From the NCBI GenBank assembly GCA_955652655.1, contig CATPCK010000470.1:1-8316 (forward strand): 8,316 bases of DNA. Direction: 5' to 3'. This document shows positions 5,360-8,316 of the stretch, piece by piece (within the stretch, counting starts at the first letter, position 1; each line of letters starts with the position of its first letter). Position numbers and translations under genes: made by a program. Below the pieces are notes generated by a model, which was given only the letters and a program-made list of their open reading frames with translations, searched no databases and was not told the origin of the DNA. Source of the stretch: an uncultured Ktedonobacteraceae bacterium (GTDB lineage: Bacteria > Chloroflexota > Ktedonobacteria > Ktedonobacterales > Ktedonobacteraceae).

Positions 5360-8019
5360 TGCTTACATTGCTCTGGCTTAAAAGTCTACTCTCCTATCGA
5401 TCAGGTCGCCTCCTCGGAGCGATTGTGGGTGTCGCGCTCACTGTCTCACTATTGGCATCGATTGGAACATTTATCGCGTCGAGTGCTGCATCAATGACGC
5501 AGCGGGCTGTCGCGAACGTGTCAGTAGATTGGCAAGTTCTCCTCTCGCCCGGTACCGATGTAAACTCGGTTAAGGCGGCAGTTGGGAAGTCTACATCGTA
5601 TAGTGCCCTGGAGGAAGTGGGCTACGCCGATGTGGCGGGTTTCACCGCCAGTACCAATGGGACTGTACAGACAACGGGTGCCGGAAAAATATTGGGCCTC
5701 AGTCCACAGTACCATCAACGCTTTCCCTCGCAGATACGTCTGCTGATCGGGTCCCTGGATAATGGGGTGCTGGTGGCTCAGCAAACGGCTTCCAACCTGC
5801 ATGTAACGGTGGGAGATAGCGTGAAGATCCAGCGTTTGGGATTGGCGCCTGTCACCGTACAAGTCGGCGGCATCGTCGACCTTCCCAATGCCGATTCGCT
5901 CTTCCAGGCTGTTGGTGTGCCAGCCAGTGCCGCGCCGCAGGCGCCGCCTGACAATGTGCTTTTACTTCCCAGTGACCGCTGGCATCAACTCTTTGATCCC
6001 CAGGCTGCCGTGCGTCCTGACTCGATACGCACGCAGCTTCATGTCAGAATTTCGCATGATTTACCGGCTGACCCCGATACCGCCTTCACCTATGTGCAGC
6101 AGCTGGCGAACAACCTTGAGGCACGTATTGCCGGTAGTGCCATCGTTGGCAATAATTTGGCGGTTCGTCTTGATGCTGTACGCAAAGATGCGCTTTATGC
6201 ACTGGTGCTCTTCTTGTTCCTGGGGATACCCGGAGCAGTTCTCGCGATACTGCTCACCATAGCGGTTGCCGCTTCCGGTACAGTGCGTCGCCGACAGGAG
6301 CAGGCCCTCCTGCGCACTCGTGGCGCTTCCACTTCCACAATCCTCAAATTGGAGGCGATGGAAGCTCTGATTGTGGGAGTTGGCGGTGTAGCACTGGGCA
6401 TCCTGCTGGCATACTTTGCTGCCGGAACGATTACATCGGTCGGTATACTGGCGAGTACGACAGTCATCATCTGGACTATTGGTGCCGCACTCGTCGGTCT
6501 CGTTCTGGCGATTGTTGCTGTCCTGTATCCTGCCTGGGCACAAGCACGCCATTCAACGGTGATGGCTGCTCGCGCCGTGGTGGGCCGTGGGCGCAAGCCG
6601 TTGTGGCAGCGCGTCTACCTTGATGTTATTCTCCTGGCTGCTGCTGCTATTGTCTTCTGGCGGACTGCCAGCACAGGCTACCAGGTAGTGTTAGCCCCAG
6701 AAGGTGTTGCGGGAACATCAGTAGCGTACGAGACGTTTCTTGCTCCGCTCTGTCTCTGGGTTGGAGTAGCCTTATTGTCCATACGCCTGTGGGGAGGAGG
6801 ACTCGAACGTGGCCGTCGTTTCTTTGCGGGCCTTCTTCGTCCCATCGCTCGCAAACTTTCCGGTGTGGTCTCCGCGTCACTAGGGCGGCAGTATGTACGC
6901 GTGGCCCAGGGCGTGGTGATGGTGGCGCTGGCGTTTTCCTTTGCCACATCTACTGCCGTTTTCAACACAACCTACAATGCACAGGCCCGCGTGGACGCAG
7001 AACTCACCAATGGTTCTGACGTCACGGTAACTGGCTCTACGTCTTTTGCTCCCAGCAGCAGGTTGTCCCAGCTCAGGACATTGCCCGGTGTGGCCGCTGC
7101 CCAGCCGATGCAACACCGGTTTGCCTACGTTGGGAACGACTTGCAGGATATCTATGGCATCGATCCCGTGCATATCGGTGATGCGACCAACATGTCCAAC
7201 GCCTTTTTCTCAGGAGGGAATGCCCTGGCAACCCTGGCTGCCCTGGCGGCACATCCCGATGGGGTACTGGTCTCCGAGGAGACAGTAACCAACTACCAGT
7301 TGAACGTCGGCGACAAGATCAATCTTCGTCTGCAAAGTGCCAGTGACCATCAGTATCATGTCGTGGCATTTCACTTCCTGGGCGTTGTACGAGAGTTTCC
7401 TACTGCACCTAAAGACTCCTTCCTGATCGCTAATGCGAGCTATATTGCACAACAGACTGGCAATGATGCAGCAGAAATTGTTCTGATGCGTGCCAACGGC
7501 GACCCGTCCGACCTGGCTGGACGGGTACGTTCAGTAGTGAGTTCGCTAGCAGGAGCGAAGGTAACTGACATCGGTTCGACACAACGTCAGATCAGTTCCA
7601 GCCTCACTGCCGTAGACCTGCGAGGTCTTACCGACCTGGAGCTGACATTTGCCATCCTGTTGGTGGCGGGAGCAACTGGCCTCATCCTGGCTCTCGGTCT
7701 GGCAGAACGGAAACGCACCTTTGCAGTTCTTGCTGCACTCGGCGCAAAGCGCAATCAACTGGGCGCATTCCTGTGGAGTGAAGGATTATTGATTCAGATT
7801 GGAGGAGGTCTCATTGGTATAGCACTCGGTTTTGGGATCGCACAGATGCTGGTAACCATCCTTACTGGAGTCTTTGATCCGCCGCCAGAGATTCTCGCTA
7901 TCCCGTGGCTCTACCTGGCACTGTTAGCCGCGGCTGCGATTACCTCTATGGTAATCGCCGTTGTAAGTGCGCAGACAACATCTCGCCGTCCAATAGTGGA
8001 GGCCATGCGCGACATCTAA
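5359..8019 (+). CDS. FtsX/MacB-type ABC permease, duplicated ten-TM form
   Basis: An 886-residue membrane protein, more than twice the length of a single LolC/E or FtsX-type permease. Predicted layout: TM1 about 18-38, ectodomain 1 about 39-270, TM2 271-297, TM3 326-349, TM4 358-383, TM5 409-425, TM6 451-468, TM7 505-526, ectodomain 2 about 527-750, TM8 751-772, TM9 796-828, TM10 839-860. The halves are homologous. DNGVLVAQQT...VGDSVKIQ (125-148) matches DGVLVSEET...VGDKINLR (624-648). The FtsX coupling segments RRQEQALLRTRGAS (301-314) and ERKRTFAVLAALGAK (773-787) also match; they should contact the ATPases. It ends with the family-typical ...PIVEAMRDI. This mechanotransmission-type (type VII) fold usually works on the membrane's outer leaflet or on periplasmic substrates rather than by passage through a central channel. 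One chain can supply both transmembrane halves for the two upstream ATPases. Substrate unknown. Confidence 0.95.
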   Translation: MLTLLWLKSLLSYRSGRLLGAIVGVALTVSLLASIGTFIASSAASMTQRAVANVSVDWQVLLSPGTDVNSVKAAVGKSTSYSALEEVGYADVAGFTASTNGTVQTTGAGKILGLSPQYHQRFPSQIRLLIGSLDNGVLVAQQTASNLHVTVGDSVKIQRLGLAPVTVQVGGIVDLPNADSLFQAVGVPASAAPQAPPDNVLLLPSDRWHQLFDPQAAVRPDSIRTQLHVRISHDLPADPDTAFTYVQQLANNLEARIAGSAIVGNNLAVRLDAVRKDALYALVLFLFLGIPGAVLAILLTIAVAASGTVRRRQEQALLRTRGASTSTILKLEAMEALIVGVGGVALGILLAYFAAGTITSVGILASTTVIIWTIGAALVGLVLAIVAVLYPAWAQARHSTVMAARAVVGRGRKPLWQRVYLDVILLAAAAIVFWRTASTGYQVVLAPEGVAGTSVAYETFLAPLCLWVGVALLSIRLWGGGLERGRRFFAGLLRPIARKLSGVVSASLGRQYVRVAQGVVMVALAFSFATSTAVFNTTYNAQARVDAELTNGSDVTVTGSTSFAPSSRLSQLRTLPGVAAAQPMQHRFAYVGNDLQDIYGIDPVHIGDATNMSNAFFSGGNALATLAALAAHPDGVLVSEETVTNYQLNVGDKINLRLQSASDHQYHVVAFHFLGVVREFPTAPKDSFLIANASYIAQQTGNDAAEIVLMRANGDPSDLAGRVRSVVSSLAGAKVTDIGSTQRQISSSLTAVDLRGLTDLELTFAILLVAGATGLILALGLAERKRTFAVLAALGAKRNQLGAFLWSEGLLIQIGGGLIGIALGFGIAQMLVTILTGVFDPPPEILAIPWLYLALLAAAAITSMVIAVVSAQTTSRRPIVEAMRDI

Positions 8020-8038
8020 CAAGAGTATTGCTAAGCTT

Positions 8039-8158
8039 ATGTGCAAGTTTTTCCAGGCCGAGTCCAGTGTTCAACGCGGCTGGACTATTATCGACATAGT
8101 AGGTAGTGATCGGACGACGGATGAAATTGCTAAGTTGTGGCGAAAGCTGAGCAGGTAG
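8039..8158 (+). CDS. Small ORF of 39 codons, doubtful
   Basis: An ATG-to-TAG frame follows the permease by 19 bp. Its product begins MCKFFQAESS and ends in a charged, helix-like tail DEIAKLWRKLSR. The middle GWTIIDIVGSDRTT looks protein-like rather than random. There is no good ribosome binding site (only AAGAG at 8021-8025, 13 nt away), and the inverted repeat at 8061-8086 lies within it. I do not recognise it. It could be a real small protein, a decayed gene end, or chance. Confidence 0.2.
   Translation: MCKFFQAESSVQRGWTIIDIVGSDRTTDEIAKLWRKLSR
8061..8086. repeat. Inverted repeat AGTCCAG...CTGGACT between convergent genes
   Basis: Perfect 7-bp arms (8061-8067 and 8080-8086) flank a 12-nt loop, 41 bp after the permease stop and about 90 bp beyond the phosphoesterase stop. 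It sits where a bidirectional terminator would be expected, but neither side has the T-run of an intrinsic terminator; the plus-strand TTTTT lies before the stem. It may aid transcript-end stability or be a weak terminator. Confidence 0.3.
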
Positions 8159-8175
8159 TTGGAAGCAATTGCTGT

Positions 8176-8316
8176 CTATCCCGATGTCAGTTGATAACGC
8201 TTCAGCCCTTTCCTTTCGTCTAATTCAAATAATGCACCATGTAATACTCCTTCGCCGTACGCGCTTCCCGGATTGATGCACACGGTCTTCCCGATCTTGA
8301 CCGTACCACGTGACTC
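8176..8316 (-). CDS. Calcineurin-like metallophosphoesterase, C-terminal end (5' part beyond window)
   Basis: Read from the window end on the minus strand, 46 codons are open before TAG at 8178-8176. The peptide starts ESRGTVKIGKTV, then CINPGSAYGEGVLHGALFEL, and ends KRYQLTSG. In the YfcE/MJ0936-like branch of calcineurin-like phosphoesterases, the last metal-binding GHxH motif is followed directly by ESRG-like residues and then by a conserved INPGS turn, and this tail reproduces that order. The metal-ligand motifs themselves lie outside the window, so catalytic competence cannot be judged. The gene converges on the ABC operon with 156 bp between stop codons and is probably unrelated to it. 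The family assignment is by recalled motif, without a search. Confidence 0.7.
   Translation of the reverse strand, partial: ESRGTVKIGKTVCINPGSAYGEGVLHGALFELDERKGLKRYQLTSG

Noticed and set aside
6061..6552. Minus-strand open frame of 163 codons inside the permease gene
   Set aside because: Its product is a Cys/Gln/Asn/Arg-rich low-quality sequence, a shadow of the permease codons on the other strand.
2296..8019. Assignment as a Bce-type antimicrobial-peptide detoxification module
   Set aside because: The kinase has a large extracellular sensor, the permease is duplicated with two ectodomains, and there are two ATPases; Bce modules have an intramembrane-sensing kinase, one ATPase and one ten-TM permease with a single ectodomain.
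1..8316. Search for tRNA, rRNA, CRISPR arrays, transposases and insertion-sequence ends
   Set aside because: No cloverleaf-like arms, spaced repeats, transposase motifs or terminal inverted repeats were recognised.

Overview
The window looks like chromosomal DNA from a GC-moderate, probably monoderm bacterium. The style of the genes fits Chloroflexota, and Ktedonobacteria is my best guess. The clues are a long TPR-type ATPase/cyclase tail, a Ser/Thr/Pro/Gln-rich lipoprotein carrying a PsbP/LpqN-like domain, and very long FtsX permeases. The organism is an inference; no marker gene is present.

Layout. Bases 1-801 (+) are the 3' end of a TPR-repeat protein cut by the window edge. It meets, tail to tail and only 7 bp apart, a minus-strand two-component operon: an OmpR-family response regulator (start 2967) followed by a HAMP/HisKA sensor kinase (end 809), translationally coupled through a TGATG overlap. 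A divergent regulatory region (about 2968-3347) separates this from a tight plus-strand operon of four genes: a PsbP-like lipoprotein (3360-4037), two different MacB/LolD-type ABC ATPases (4042-4704 and 4697-5359), and an 886-residue FtsX/MacB-type permease with ten membrane segments (5359-8019). The four genes overlap or sit at most 4 bp apart. After a 156-bp gap holding an inverted repeat and a 39-codon ORF of doubtful reality, the last 141 bases (8176-8316, minus strand) are the C-terminal end of a calcineurin-like metallophosphoesterase.

How they may work together. The permease is an internal duplication: two MacB-like halves, each TM-ectodomain-TM-TM-TM, joined by a two-TM linker. One chain can therefore supply both transmembrane halves, and the two distinct ATPases would supply the two nucleotide-binding sites. 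The lipoprotein is probably tethered to the outer face of the membrane near the permease ectodomains. The divergent kinase/regulator pair is the obvious candidate to sense an envelope signal and control the transporter, and the intergenic region holds several palindromic and repeated motifs that could be its operators. The substrate is not visible from sequence: export of a lipophilic compound or peptide, lipoprotein release, or envelope-stress relief are all possible.
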